DNA of 64,000 bases from assembly GCF_008973485.1 (NCBI RefSeq), contig NZ_CP031223.1:2852001-2916000 (forward strand), read 5' to 3'. This DNA comes from Psychrobacillus glaciei. GTDB lineage: Bacteria; Bacillota; Bacilli; Bacillales_A; Planococcaceae. Positions 27,509 through 41,059 of the stretch are shown here, piece by piece. The notes beneath the pieces are model-generated. The model was not told the DNA's origin, did not search any database, and saw only the letters and a list, made by a program, of their open reading frames with translations. Both the position numbers and the translations under genes were made by a program. How positions within the stretch are numbered: position 1 is the first letter of the stretch; the number at the start of each line of letters is the position of its first letter.

Positions 27509-28420
27509 ATGTCACATGAACTAAAAGCCGATACAGGCTGGCGTGTTTGGTGGAAATTAACAAGACCACATACATTGACTGCTTCATTTGCTCCAGTATT
27601 TTTAGGAACAATGATTGCTCTTTATTATGCAAATATTAACTGGCCACTATTTTTGGCTATGTTATTTGCTTGTCTTCTTATTCAAGCTGCAACGAATATG
27701 TTCAACGAGTATTATGATTTTGCCCGAGGACTTGATCATGAAGAATCGGTAGGAATTGGTGGTGCAATTGTTCGCAATGGTGTCAAGCCAAAAACAGTTA
27801 TGCAATTAGCATTACTACTTTATGCAATTGCTGCATTTCTAGGAATCTATATATGCTACGAAAGTTCTTGGTTGTTATTAATTGTGGGGGCACTCTCTAT
27901 GGCTGTAGGATACTTCTATACTGGCGGGCCATATCCTATTGCATATACACCATTTGGGGAATTGTTTAGCGGATTTTTTATGGGTATGTTAATTGTTTTA
28001 ATAGCTACTTACATTCAAGTTGGTACTGTACCCAACTTCGCAATTTTACTTTCTGTTCCAAGTGCTCTACTTGTAGCAGGGATTATGCTTTCTAATAATA
28101 CGAGAGATCTTGTAGAGGACAAAGCAGGCGGTAGAAAAACAATGGCAATACTAGTCGGTAGAAAAAACGCCATCTCTATTTTAGCAGCTTACTTTATCAT
28201 CTCCTACTTATGGATTGTTGCTTTGGTAATTATGCAAGTTGTTACCCCTTGGACACTTTTAGTATTACTAAGTATTAAAAAACCAATTCATGCGATCAAA
28301 TTATTTAGAGAAAAAGAAAACGCAATCGAAGTAGCACCGGCAATGAAGGATACAGCACTCACAAACACAATATTTGTTTTTCTTCTTGGCATTGGGTTAC
28401 TTTTAGGTTATTACATTTAA
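27509..28420 (+). CDS. menA: 1,4-dihydroxy-2-naphthoate polyprenyltransferase
   Basis: UbiA-family integral membrane prenyltransferase of 303 residues, attaching the isoprenoid tail to give demethylmenaquinone. Starts with TGWRVWWKLTRPHTLTASFAPV. The first aspartate-rich motif is NMFNEYYDFARGLD and the second is NNTRDLVEDKAGGRKT. Around eight hydrophobic helices. It is transcribed away from menF with an extended -10-like TGCTAAAAT about 35 bp before ATG. A strong terminator follows. Confidence 0.96.
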   Translation: MSHELKADTGWRVWWKLTRPHTLTASFAPVFLGTMIALYYANINWPLFLAMLFACLLIQAATNMFNEYYDFARGLDHEESVGIGGAIVRNGVKPKTVMQLALLLYAIAAFLGIYICYESSWLLLIVGALSMAVGYFYTGGPYPIAYTPFGELFSGFFMGMLIVLIATYIQVGTVPNFAILLSVPSALLVAGIMLSNNTRDLVEDKAGGRKTMAILVGRKNAISILAAYFIISYLWIVALVIMQVVTPWTLLVLLSIKKPIHAIKLFREKENAIEVAPAMKDTALTNTIFVFLLGIGLLLGYYI

Positions 28421-28430
28421 ATAGAACATA

Positions 28431-28465
28431 AAACAGCTAGGAAGTTATTCCTAGCTGTTTTTTAT
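28431..28465 (+). terminator. Terminator of menA
   Basis: AAACAGCTAGGAA / TTCCTAGCTGTTT perfect hairpin followed by a T run. Confidence 0.93.
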
Positions 28466-28489
28466 ATACTCGTTTCTTATCTTTTAGTT

Positions 28490-28675
28490 AAAACGCTCTT
28501 TAAGTGCATCTTGACTTCATCTTTTCCAGAATGCTTTGGACGAAACATCAACTAAACTATTAACGAAGATTCTCTCTTTTCGGTAATCCTGTGGCGGATG
28601 TTTGTCCGTCGCCATCTTGAAATACGTAAAGACATAATGCATTTGGTTTGGATAACGAGAGATTAGATACTTTCT
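28490..28675 (+). repeat. Nested-hairpin repeat (family B), copy 3, without the central hairpin
   Basis: Carries the head AACGCTCTTTAAGTGCATCT, GGACGAAACATC, and the right half GATGTTTGTCCGTCGCC. The central long hairpin is missing; only GATTCTCTCTTTTCGG remains where it would be. This natural deletion marks the central hairpin as a separate module. Confidence 0.8.
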
Positions 28676-29547
28676 ACTCCATTAAAAGCGGATGAAGTTT
28701 CAATTTCGGGCACAAAGCGTTTTTTTATTACGCGCAATATAGAACGGATTTTTTATATAGTACGCACTAAAGAGGCTCTATTATGTGAGCGCTAGGATTT
28801 TCGCTACAGGGCGGACGCTTTCCGCCGGGTGAGCGATGAGCCATCGCCGACGCTACGCGTTCGCCTGCGATTGCTCATCTGTCTCACTCATCCGGCTGGA
28901 GTCGCCGCCCTTTTGCTACAATCAACGTAGCTTGTTTGCTATTCTGTGTGTGCCGTCGCGAAAAGCTCAAAAAGGGACTCGTTACCATTGGATATCTACT
29001 TTCTATCATAAGACGATGCCACTTTTTGCTACTTGCAAGATAACTATCATTATGTGCAATTTAAGTAGTGGACATTTTATAAGTGTTATCCCATGCCAAG
29101 TAAAAGCTATATTAAGGGACCGCGGTCATATTCAAAGCATATTTTTTAGCTTATTCACTTATCGGTTTTTATTTTATAGAATACTACATAATGTGGATTT
29201 AGTGCGGCGGTAAATTGCATTTGCGACGAGCTTGCACAGGAGCATGAGACTCCTGCGGGAATAGCGTTAGCTGAAGAGACCCCCCGCCTGAAGCGCTTAA
29301 ATAGGAAGGAACGCTAATGACGCCTCCTCCTGAGGCAACGCCCGCGGAAAGCGAATACGAGAGCGCTAAATCCCGGTGTTTACTATATTAATTACTTGGT
29401 ACTCACTATATAAACAATGTGTTCTTTGCCCGCTTTAATAAGAGGGATGCTATTTTATATAGATGCTGCATAGATAAAATTAAGCGGTAATTTACTGGTC
29501 ATTTTTGGCTAATCAACAAACCTTATATACTTTCTTAACCTTTTGGA

Positions 29548-29940
29548 AAAACGAAAGTGTTCTTAAGTGCACCTAGTTATCACCAATTCCGAGTGCTTTG
29601 GACGAAACATCAGCTACACTATTAACGAGGGAATCTTTGTGGATGGAGAAGTGATTGCGTCACTTCTCCATCCACTTTTTTCGGTAATATCGTGGCGGGT
29701 GTTTGTCCGTCGCCCTCTTGAATTAGGTAGTGACATGTTGAATTAGGTTTGGTTAAGGAGAGAATAAATCCTTTCCTATTCTTTTAAAAGCGGACGAAGA
29801 TGCAATTTCGTCCGCTCAGCGCTTCTTTATCAATAGATACTAACTATTTTTCTCTAGTCAAACACCAACTGATTCATGTATCTGTGGACGGTAAAAATAA
29901 AAAACAATCAAGATCAAGATCAAGCCCTTGTAAGATTAGA
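29548..29940 (+). repeat. Nested-hairpin repeat (family B), copy 4, with downstream module
   Basis: Preceded by the boundary motif TTATATACTTTCTTAACC (29521). The central 16-bp hairpin GTGGATGGAGAAGTGA (29639-29654) is identical to copy 2, with loop TTGCG and a T6 run. Then the module with GCGGACGAA...TTCGTCCGC (29789-29815) and a 100-bp tail like copy 2. It is not attached to a gene. Confidence 0.85.
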
Positions 29941-30280
29941 AGCACAATTTATCAACACTAATCTAAGTCTCTCTACATCTAGAACTTACCTTTCATCTAC
30001 TTTTTTATCTTTTATGAAAACTATTTCTTCGACGAGACTCCGCACGAAGCGCTTAATAGGAAGGAAGGCTAAGGACGTCTCTTCTTGAGTAAACGCCTTC
30101 ATGACCAATATCGTGTTGGCTCGAGGCTTGTGGTTCTCCCCTCGAAAAGCGAATGCTAGAGCGCTAAGTCCGGGTAAGAATTTATCTATTAGGAGATTCT
30201 ACGTAAGTGACTCGCCATCCAATTCATTTTGAATGGATTCCTATTATCCAAAATTCATATACTTTTTAATTTCTAGAAAT

Positions 30281-30318
30281 AGAAAAAGAGTAATCATGTA
30301 AATGATTACTCTTTTTCT
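30281..30318 (-). terminator. Terminator of the rRNA-tRNA operon
   Basis: AAAAAGAGTAATCAT / ATGATTACTCTTTTT hairpin with 4-nt loop just downstream of tRNA-Glu on the minus strand. Confidence 0.93.
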
Positions 30319-30327
30319 TTAAAATTA

Positions 30328-30399
30328 TGACCCCTACGGGATTCGAACCCGTGTTACCGCCGTGAAAGGGCGGTGTCTTAACCGCTTGACCAAGGGGCC
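30328..30399 (-). tRNA. tRNA-Glu (TTC)
   Basis: Cloverleaf with acceptor GGCCCCT/AGGGGTC and anticodon loop CTTTCAC. CCA is not encoded. Last tRNA of the array. Confidence 0.97.
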
Positions 30400-30405
30400 T
30401 ATATA

Positions 30406-30496
30406 TGGCGGAGAAGGAGGGATTTGAACCCTCGCGCCGGTTACCCGACCTACACCCTTAGCAGGGGCGCCTCTTCAGCCACTTGAGTACTTCCCC
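30406..30496 (-). tRNA. tRNA-Ser (GCT)
   Basis: 91 nt with long variable arm, acceptor GGGGAAG/CTTCTCC, discriminator G and encoded CCA. Confidence 0.97.
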
Positions 30497-30503
30497 ATAT
30501 ATA

Positions 30504-30578
30504 TGGCTCCGAAGGTAGGACTCGAACCTACGACCAATCGATTAACAGTCGATTGCTCTACCACTGAGCTACTTCGGA
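30504..30578 (-). tRNA. tRNA-Asn (GTT)
   Basis: Acceptor TCCGAAG/CTTCGGA, anticodon GTT in CTGTTAA, discriminator G, CCA encoded. Confidence 0.97.
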
Positions 30579-30582
30579 ATAA

Positions 30583-30659
<77 letters not shown>

Positions 30660-30664
30660 ATTAT

Positions 30665-30738
30665 TGGAGCGGGTGAAGAGAATCGAACTCTCATCATCAG
30701 CTTGGAAGGCTGAGGTTTTACCACTAAACTACACCCGC
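30665..30738 (-). tRNA. tRNA-Gly (TCC)
   Basis: Acceptor GCGGGTG/CACCCGC, anticodon TCC, CCA encoded. Only 4 bp separate it from tRNA-Phe; in B. subtilis rrnB tRNA-His lies here. Confidence 0.97.
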
Positions 30739-30742
30739 ATTA

Positions 30743-30818
30743 TGGTGGCTCAGGACGGAATCGAACCGCCGACACAAGGATTTTCAGTCCTTTGCTCTAC
30801 CGACTGAGCTACTGAGCC
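30743..30818 (-). tRNA. tRNA-Phe (GAA)
   Basis: Acceptor GGCTCAG/CTGAGCC, anticodon GAA, CCA encoded. Confidence 0.97.
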
Positions 30819-30987
30819 TCTTTGATTTATGCTAAGCTACGCATCTCTTCGTCAGCTGCACTCGTTCAATCAGTCACGTACTTGAGTACATTCCATCTTT
30901 CACTCGATTGCTCTCTTGATTTGCTTGCTTATCCTAAATCTCAAATAAATATGTACTGTTTTATATCTACTAAAACTTATAAATAAA
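30819..30987 (-). other. 169-bp spacer splitting the tRNA array
   Basis: All other tRNA spacers are about 4-80 bp. This one holds no tRNA on either strand. On the minus strand it contains the near-palindrome GTACTCAAGTAC and a GC-richer stretch (AACGAGTGCAGCTGACGAAG), which hints at a small inserted element. Nothing else recognised. Confidence 0.6.
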
Positions 30988-31063
30988 TGGCGGTCCCGAC
31001 CGGGATCGAACCGGCGATCTCCTGCGTGACAGGCAGGCATGTTAACCGCTACACCACGGGACC
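30988..31063 (-). tRNA. tRNA-Asp (GTC)
   Basis: Acceptor GGTCCCG/CGGGACC, anticodon GTC, CCA encoded. Confidence 0.97.
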
Positions 31064-31066
31064 ATT

Positions 31067-31141
<75 letters not shown>

Positions 31142-31218
31142 ATAATAATATACTTGTTAATATTAACTTATCTTATATAGAATGATAATTCTTATTTCCA
31201 ACAACAATGTATTAAAAA

Positions 31219-31311
31219 TGGAGGAGGAAGAGGGATTCGAACCCCCGCGCGGTATGACCCGCCTGTCGGTTTTCAAGACCGATCCCTTCAGCCAGACTTG
31301 GGTATTCCTCC
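31219..31311 (-). tRNA. tRNA-Ser (TGA)
   Basis: 93 nt, long variable arm, acceptor GGAGGAA/TTCCTCC, anticodon TGA. With encoded CCA the discriminator is T73 instead of the usual G73 of serine tRNAs. Confidence 0.93.
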
Positions 31312-31321
31312 GAAATATTGT

Positions 31322-31398
31322 TGGTGGACCTTGCAGGACTCGAACCTGCGACCGGACGGTTATGAGCCGTCTGCTCTAACCAACTGAGCTAAAGGTCC
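31322..31398 (-). tRNA. tRNA with CAT anticodon, probably tRNA-Ile2 (lysidine-modified)
   Basis: Body GGACCTTTAGCTCAG and anticodon arm GACGGCTCATAACCGTC resemble the minor B. subtilis tRNA-Ile whose CAT is changed to LAT by TilS. A neighbouring CAT tRNA has the elongator-Met body, which supports this assignment. Confidence 0.75.
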
Positions 31399-31404
31399 TT
31401 AAGA

Positions 31405-31478
31405 TGGCGGCAGAGGGAGTCGAACCCACGACCTTTCGGGTATGAACCGAATGCTCTAGCCAGCTGAGCTACGCCGCC
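31405..31478 (-). tRNA. Elongator tRNA-Met (CAT)
   Basis: Acceptor GGCGGCG/TGCCGCC, anticodon arm TTCGGTTCATACCCGAA as in the Bacillus elongator. CCA not encoded. Confidence 0.88.
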
Positions 31479-31506
31479 AAGATCTTTAAGTGTTTCAAAA
31501 TTAAAA

Positions 31507-31582
31507 TGGTGGAGCCTAGCGGGATCGAACCGCTGACCTCCTGCGTGCAAGGCAGGCGCTCTCCCAGCTGAGCTAAGGCCCC
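31507..31582 (-). tRNA. tRNA-Ala (TGC)
   Basis: Acceptor GGGGCCT/AGGCTCC with the alanine G3-U70 pair, anticodon TGC, CCA encoded. Confidence 0.97.
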
Positions 31583-31593
31583 AAAATAATAAC

Positions 31594-31670
31594 TGGTCGG
31601 GAAGACAGGATTCGAACCTGCGACCCCTTGGTCCCAAACCAAGTGCTCTACCAAGCTGAGCTACTTCCCG
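31594..31670 (-). tRNA. tRNA-Pro (TGG)
   Basis: Acceptor CGGGAAG/CTTCCCG, anticodon TGG, CCA encoded. Confidence 0.97.
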
Positions 31671-31677
31671 TCATAAA

Positions 31678-31754
31678 TGGTGCGCTCGGCAGGACTTGAA
31701 CCTGCAACCTCTTGATTCGTAGTCAAGTGCTCTATCCAATTGAGCTACGAGCGC
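31678..31754 (-). tRNA. tRNA-Arg (ACG)
   Basis: Acceptor GCGCTCG/CGAGCGC, anticodon ACG (A34 expected to become inosine), CCA encoded. Confidence 0.97.
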
Positions 31755-31772
31755 ATATTTCTTTAATAAAAG

Positions 31773-31861
31773 TGGTGCCGAGGACCGGAATCGAACCGGT
31801 ACGGTAGTCACCTACCGCAGGATTTTAAGTCCTGTGCGTCTGCCAGTTCCGCCACCCCGGC
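31773..31861 (-). tRNA. tRNA-Leu (TAA)
   Basis: 89 nt with long variable arm, acceptor GCCGGGG/CCTCGGC, anticodon TAA, CCA encoded. Confidence 0.97.
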
Positions 31862-31876
31862 ACTTAAGTGAATCTT

Positions 31877-31951
31877 TGGAGCGGAAGACGAGGTTCGAAC
31901 TCGCGACCCCCACCTTGGCAAGGTGGTGTTCTACCACTGAACTACTTCCGC
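31877..31951 (-). tRNA. tRNA-Gly (GCC)
   Basis: Acceptor GCGGAAG/CTTCCGC, anticodon GCC, CCA encoded. Confidence 0.97.
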
Positions 31952-31967
31952 TCGGTTATGAAATTAA

Positions 31968-32052
31968 TGGTGCGGGTGAAGGGAGTCGAACCCCCACGCC
32001 TTGCGGCGCTAGATCCTAAGTCTAGTGCGTCTGCCAGTTCCGCCACACCCGC
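31968..32052 (-). tRNA. tRNA-Leu (TAG)
   Basis: 85 nt with long variable arm, acceptor GCGGGTG/CACCCGC, anticodon TAG, CCA encoded. Confidence 0.97.
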
Positions 32053-32076
32053 ATGCATAATTCACTTTAAAAGTGA

Positions 32077-32149
32077 TGAGCCATGTAGGATTCGAACCTA
32101 CGACCCTCTGATTAAAAGTCAGATGCTCTACCAACTGAGCTAATGGCTC
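32077..32149 (-). tRNA. tRNA-Lys (TTT)
   Basis: Acceptor GAGCCAT/ATGGCTC, anticodon TTT, CCA not encoded. Confidence 0.97.
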
Positions 32150-32155
32150 GGAAAA

Positions 32156-32231
<76 letters not shown>

Positions 32232-32244
32232 AATTGAAGAAAAA

Positions 32245-32320
32245 TGGTGGAGGATGACGGGCTCGAACCGCCGACCCTCTGCTTGTAAGGCAGATGCTCT
32301 CCCAGCTGAGCTAATCCTCC
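32245..32320 (-). tRNA. tRNA-Val (TAC)
   Basis: Acceptor GGAGGAT/ATCCTCC, anticodon TAC, CCA encoded. First tRNA after 5S rRNA, about 100 bp behind it. Confidence 0.97.
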
Positions 32321-32420
32321 TGGGTAATATTACAATAAGTAGAGAATTTTTTCATCAACTTCATTTGTTCTAAAAGTCAATTACTTTAATTTCCTTACTA
32401 CTTTTTATGTATTTATTGCA

Positions 32421-32537
<117 letters not shown>

Positions 32538-32661
32538 CTTGAATAATTATTGAAAGACAAGTTTTATTATAACAACTCTGTGTAAAATTACAAGAGTTTT
32601 TAAAAAAAAAATTATTCTTTCAAAACTGAATAAAAGACATTGATGTATACAAATTCATATT

Positions 32662-37385
<4,724 letters not shown>

Positions 37386-37559
37386 AAGCTCATTTTGTTT
37401 TGCTGGCATCATCATTAAATGATGTCCAAATTGTTTTACTATCAAACTAACCGAAGCTAGTCTTTCTAGTTATATTTCTTAACGTTTTGCATGTTCAGTT
37501 TTCAATGTTCACGTTGTGTATGTTGTGTATGTTGTCGTTTTGTTTTTGACGACTTTATT

Positions 37560-37588
37560 AGTATATCTTCTTTCATTAACGATGTCAA
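37560..37588 (-). promoter_or_regulatory. rrn promoter P2
   Basis: Minus strand TTGACA (37588-37583), 17-bp spacer, TATACT (37565-37560): near-consensus sigma-A promoter about 175 bp upstream of 16S. Confidence 0.93.
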
Positions 37589-37644
37589 CAACTTTTTTTA
37601 ACTTTTTCAAAAGTGTTTGTCTGTCGTTCTGAAGGACAAGTATT

Positions 37645-37673
37645 AGTATACCCATCATTGAAATGAAAATCAA
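37645..37673 (-). promoter_or_regulatory. rrn promoter P1
   Basis: Minus strand TTGATT (37673-37668), 17-bp spacer, TATACT (37650-37645). Tandem with P2, 85 bp apart, as in Bacillus rrn operons. Confidence 0.88.
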
Positions 37674-37679
37674 CACCTT

Positions 37680-38060
37680 TTTTAAAAAAATTATACTTTA
37701 TCAACTATTATTGTTCTATAGGAGTATACAAACCCTTATATAACACCATTTTAATACGAATATTAAAACTGCTTAACTCTTTAATTAGAGGAAAAAAAGG
37801 AACTATATCAATATAATCGTAATGCAGAGGTCTAGTAATAACTCGAATTAGTGGGGACAACATAAAACAAAACGTAATGAGAATTAGGCATCCCATTCCC
37901 CTTAATAAAAATAGTCTTCCTTGTTAGGAGTGCTATCATCACAATTAATCCAATTATGATTACATCAATATAAGTAAACTAAACGAAAGAAGTTCAATTG
38001 TTAATGACGTGAGTAGAAACATATCTTCTTTATAAGAGATAAATAAAGCGGGGGAATTTT
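37680..38060. other. Intergenic region upstream of rrn P1
   Basis: About 380 bp of AT-rich DNA between the rrn promoters and the MgtC-like gene. One 62-codon leftward frame (37708-37896) has no well-spaced RBS and is not accepted as a gene. No riboswitch or repeat recognised. Confidence 0.6.
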
Positions 38061-38062
38061 TG

Positions 38063-38776
38063 ATGGATTTCATATATACAGGAAATACAGAAATATTATT
38101 AAAATTATGTTTAGCTGCATTATTAAGTTTAATAATAGGTATAGAAAGGGAACTAAAGAAGAAACCAATTGGACTAAAAACAAGTATTGTTATCGCTACT
38201 TTTAGTTGTTTATTAACGTATATCTCCATTGAAACAGCATATACGGCAAGCCCGCGTGAAGGAATAAATATTACTATGGACCCCCTTCGCCTAGCAGCAC
38301 AAATTGTAAGTGGAATTGGTTTTTTAGGTGCAGGCGTCATTTTACGCAAAGGTAATGATAGCATTACAGGATTAACAACCGCTGCAATGATTTGGGGAGC
38401 TGGCGGAATAGGTATAGCAGTCGGTGCCGGATTTTATATTGAAGCGGCATTAACTGTTTGTATTGTGTTGATTGGTATAGAATTAATCCCCCCTCTCCTC
38501 ACTAAAATTGGACCAAAGCGTTTACGTTCAAAAGAATTATCGATGAAGGTGCTTGTTCCAAATGAGACTAGTATCAAGGATGTCTATCAGTATTTACTGG
38601 ACAACAACGTATATATAGAAAGTATACGAATTAAAGACGTCATTCTTGAGAATAATGAAATGAAACATGAAATGGAAATGCGATTATCTATTATAACTAA
38701 AAAAAATACAGTAGATTTTTATCTCATGATGAAACAAGAAAACTTCATTGAACGTATGGAGGTTGCATCGATTTAG
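38063..38776 (+). CDS. MgtC/SapB family membrane protein
   Basis: 237-residue MgtC-like protein. The N-terminal half has four to five helices with family motifs LIIGIERELKKKPIGLKTSIVIA, RLAAQIVSGIGFLGAGVILRKG and GLTTAAMIWGAGGIGIAVGAGFY. The C-terminal ~80 residues form a soluble, probably ACT-like domain. MgtC proteins affect Mg2+ adaptation by modulating ATP synthase or transporters; here that is inference. ATG 38063 (GGGGG upstream) is chosen over TTG 38060. It sits 16 bp before a CDF metal transporter gene, so both may share metal-linked regulation, but no Mg riboswitch is visible upstream. Confidence 0.88.
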   Translation: MDFIYTGNTEILLKLCLAALLSLIIGIERELKKKPIGLKTSIVIATFSCLLTYISIETAYTASPREGINITMDPLRLAAQIVSGIGFLGAGVILRKGNDSITGLTTAAMIWGAGGIGIAVGAGFYIEAALTVCIVLIGIELIPPLLTKIGPKRLRSKELSMKVLVPNETSIKDVYQYLLDNNVYIESIRIKDVILENNEMKHEMEMRLSIITKKNTVDFYLMMKQENFIERMEVASI

Positions 38777-38792
38777 TGAAAGGAGCAATTAA

Positions 38793-39782
38793 ATGAGTGA
38801 ATTTTTAAAATTATTAAAAGGTGGAAATAAATCCTCCTTAACGGCAGCAATCGTAAATACAATTATCGCTATAATTAAAACAGGTGCATTCTTCTTTACT
38901 GGCAATGTCGCAATGTTTGCAGAGATGATGCACTCTATAGGAGATGCAGCTAACCAATTTTTCGTGTATATAGGTTCAGCATTATCTAAAAAAGCCCCTA
39001 CACCAAGATTTCCAAATGGATTTGGAAGGCTTATAAATTTAGTATGTTTAGGAGCAGTATTAATTGTAGGAATTCTTTCATATGAAACTATTAAAGAAGG
39101 CTGGCATCAGATTCAACACCCTACTACTTCTACTGGTGTTGCAATAAGTCTTACTGTTTTAGGACTGGGAATTCTACTAGAATCCGCTGTTTTTTATAAA
39201 GCTGGGAAAGAAATCCTTCACGAAAACGGGATTAAGGGTTCATTTCTTGGACCAATTACAACAAGCTTTGCTTATATAAATCGTGCAAAACCAGCGACTA
39301 AGCTTGTATTTATGGAAGACTTAGTTGCTACTTCTGGTGGTATTTTAGCCTTTACGGCAATACTAATATCACATTACACTGGTTTCTTACAAGCAGAAGG
39401 AATTGCTTCTATTATCATTGGATTAATGATGTTCTATGTTGTTGGAAAAGTATTTCTTGATAATGCAAGAGGTGCTTTAGGAGAAACAGATGAACAAATG
39501 CTTGTTCACATTGCCCATATCGTGTCTGAAAACATTCATGTAAAAGATATTAAAGAATTAGAAGTCATAAAAGAAGGAGAATTTTTACATGTGAATTTAG
39601 TTGTAGAAATTGATCCAACACTATTATTTGCGGAAGTAGACGACATTCACGATGTTTTGAAAGAGCTTATTTTAAACCAACAAAGTGTTACAGATGTAAC
39701 AATTGCCTTCGATGAAGATGATGGCATAAAAAAATGGAAGCATCATAAAGATAAGAAAACGACATTAAAAACACCTGACTAA
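38793..39782 (+). CDS. Cation diffusion facilitator (CDF) family transporter
   Basis: 329-residue metal exporter. The transmembrane domain has six helices; the helix-2 site is H47-x3-D51 (MMHSIGDAANQ), with a second HxxxD-like site expected in helix 5 (MEDLVATSGGILAF has D). The C-terminal cytoplasmic part (after about residue 235) is the ferredoxin-like domain. The H rather than D at the first position favours zinc or a related divalent ion, by family knowledge. It follows the MgtC-like gene, and its stop is inside the shared terminator with the convergent alcohol dehydrogenase gene. Confidence 0.88.
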   Translation: MSEFLKLLKGGNKSSLTAAIVNTIIAIIKTGAFFFTGNVAMFAEMMHSIGDAANQFFVYIGSALSKKAPTPRFPNGFGRLINLVCLGAVLIVGILSYETIKEGWHQIQHPTTSTGVAISLTVLGLGILLESAVFYKAGKEILHENGIKGSFLGPITTSFAYINRAKPATKLVFMEDLVATSGGILAFTAILISHYTGFLQAEGIASIIIGLMMFYVVGKVFLDNARGALGETDEQMLVHIAHIVSENIHVKDIKELEVIKEGEFLHVNLVVEIDPTLLFAEVDDIHDVLKELILNQQSVTDVTIAFDEDDGIKKWKHHKDKKTTLKTPD

Positions 39783-39806
39783 GCATTTGCTCAGTCAGGT
39801 GTTTTA
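39769..39806. terminator. Bidirectional terminator between the CDF and alcohol dehydrogenase genes
   Basis: AACACCTGACT / AGTCAGGTGTT hairpin with T/A runs on each side. Confidence 0.88.
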
Positions 39807-40970
39807 TTAAAGGCATGCAGTAAGTATTGCTTTAGTATCGACTGCATTTAGTTTATTGAAATTACCATACTCCCCATTAACCATTGCTTTTTCAACCATA
39901 AGGTCAATTTTAGAATCATCAATGTTGTAATCTGATAAGTTAGTTGGGGCATCTAATGATGCCCAGAATGTTGCTAAACGATCGATACCCTCAAACGCAA
40001 CTTCTTCAGCAGTTTTTCCCGCTGGATCCACATTAAAAACTTTTGTTGCTATCTTTGCAAATCGTTCCGGATTTACATTTACATTATGACGCATCCATCT
40101 TGGGAAAATAATTGCTAAACCGCCGGCATGGGGAATATCATATACCGCTGATACCGCATGTTCGATATTGTGACTTGCCCAATCTCCATTATAGCCCATT
40201 TGTAAGAACCCGTTTAACCCTATTGTACCTGCAAATAAAATCGTTTCACGCAGTTCATAGTTTTCCAAGTCTTCTACAAGTTTTGGAGCTGTTTCAATAA
40301 CCGAACGAAGTACCCCTTCAATCATCTCGTCTTGGACAGGAGTATTCGTCGCATTATGATAATATTGTTCAAACATGTGTGACATCATGTCAACAATGCC
40401 ATAAACAGTCTGATTTAATGGTACAGTAAAAGTATTTTCAGGATCTAAAATAGAAAACTTAGGGAATACAAGCGGATTACCCCATCCATATTTTTCTTGT
40501 GTTTCTTCATTTGTAATAACAGAACCGGCATTCATCTCAGAACCGGTCGCAGCTAGTGTTAAAACAGTTCCAAAAGGCAGTGCATCTGCCGGAATGGCTT
40601 TTCGTGTCACTAAATCCCAAGGGTCTCCATCATATTTAGCAGCAGCAGCGATTAGTTTTGTACAATCAATTACAGAACCTCCGCCAACAGCTAATATAAC
40701 CTCGATTCCTTCTTGCTTACAAATATCTGCCCCATGTTTTGCGGTAGATAATCTTGGATTTGGTTCAACTCCAGCTAATTCAAATACTTCCATATTCGCA
40801 TCATTTAATACTGATATCACTTGATCATATAATCCGTTTTTCTTAATACTTCCTCCACCGTATACAACTAATACTTTTTTTCCGTATAGTGAAAGCTCTT
40901 CTGCTAACTGACTTAACTGTCCTTTACCGAAAATTAATTTTACTGGATTTTGAAAAGAAAAAGCATTCAT
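39807..40970 (-). CDS. Iron-containing alcohol dehydrogenase (YugJ/BdhA type)
   Basis: 387-residue group III alcohol dehydrogenase. Coenzyme-binding [19 protein letters not shown] and [20 protein letters not shown] are in the N-terminal domain. Metal ligands are expected in [34 protein letters not shown]. It resembles B. subtilis YugJ/YugK (NADH-dependent butanol dehydrogenase). Substrate unknown. RBS GGAGGATATGTAG before ATG. It lies downstream of glutamate dehydrogenase but is separated by a terminator, so it is probably its own unit. Confidence 0.9.
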   Translation of the reverse strand: MNAFSFQNPVKLIFGKGQLSQLAEELSLYGKKVLVVYGGGSIKKNGLYDQVISVLNDANMEVFELAGVEPNPRLSTAKHGADICKQEGIEVILAVGGGSVIDCTKLIAAAAKYDGDPWDLVTRKAIPADALPFGTVLTLAATGSEMNAGSVITNEETQEKYGWGNPLVFPKFSILDPENTFTVPLNQTVYGIVDMMSHMFEQYYHNATNTPVQDEMIEGVLRSVIETAPKLVEDLENYELRETILFAGTIGLNGFLQMGYNGDWASHNIEHAVSAVYDIPHAGGLAIIFPRWMRHNVNVNPERFAKIATKVFNVDPAGKTAEEVAFEGIDRLATFWASLDAPTNLSDYNIDDSKIDLMVEKAMVNGEYGNFNKLNAVDTKAILTACL

Positions 40971-41003
40971 CTACATATCCTCCTCTGAATTGTCTTTTAA
41001 TCA

Positions 41004-41034
41004 TAGAAAAACCGCTTGTAAAATACAAGCGGTT
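41004..41034 (-). terminator. Terminator of the glutamate dehydrogenase gene
   Basis: AACCGCTTGTA / TACAAGCGGTT hairpin with a T run on the minus strand. Confidence 0.9.
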
Positions 41035-41059
41035 CAACTTATTCTAAAAAGTGGTTATC

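Larger units (their letters stand above)
28470..30280. repeat. 1.8-kb gene-free mosaic of dispersed repeats
   Basis: No credible gene lies between menA and the tRNA array. In order I see: a weak boundary motif (28468-28487), family B copy 3, an inverted fragment of family C (28805-28915), about 270 bp with no clear relation, a GC-rich element (29223-29390), family B copy 4 with its downstream module (29548-29940), a second GC-rich element (30025-30175), and a boundary motif at 30253 next to the tRNA terminator. The GC-rich pieces share GAAGCGCTTAA-TAGGAAGGA and AAGCGAAT-x3-AGAGCGCTAA. Confidence 0.8.

Noticed and set aside
28836..29213. 125-residue ORF starting MSHRRRYAFACD
   Set aside because: It begins in an inverted family C repeat, has no RBS, and lies in a region of mosaic repeats.
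11141..30280. Insertion sequence or prophage as source of the repeats
   Set aside because: No transposase, integrase or phage gene occurs in the window; repeats are short and non-coding.
30819..30987. tRNA-His hidden in the long spacer
   Set aside because: No GTG anticodon arm or T-arm (GGTTCGA) is present on either strand.
37708..37896. 62-residue leftward ORF upstream of the rRNA promoters
   Set aside because: The RBS-like AAGGGG abuts its ATG with no spacing, the protein resembles nothing I know, and the area is AT-rich spacer.
37690..38060. Mg2+ (M-box) riboswitch before the MgtC-like gene
   Set aside because: I do not find the conserved M-box core blocks.
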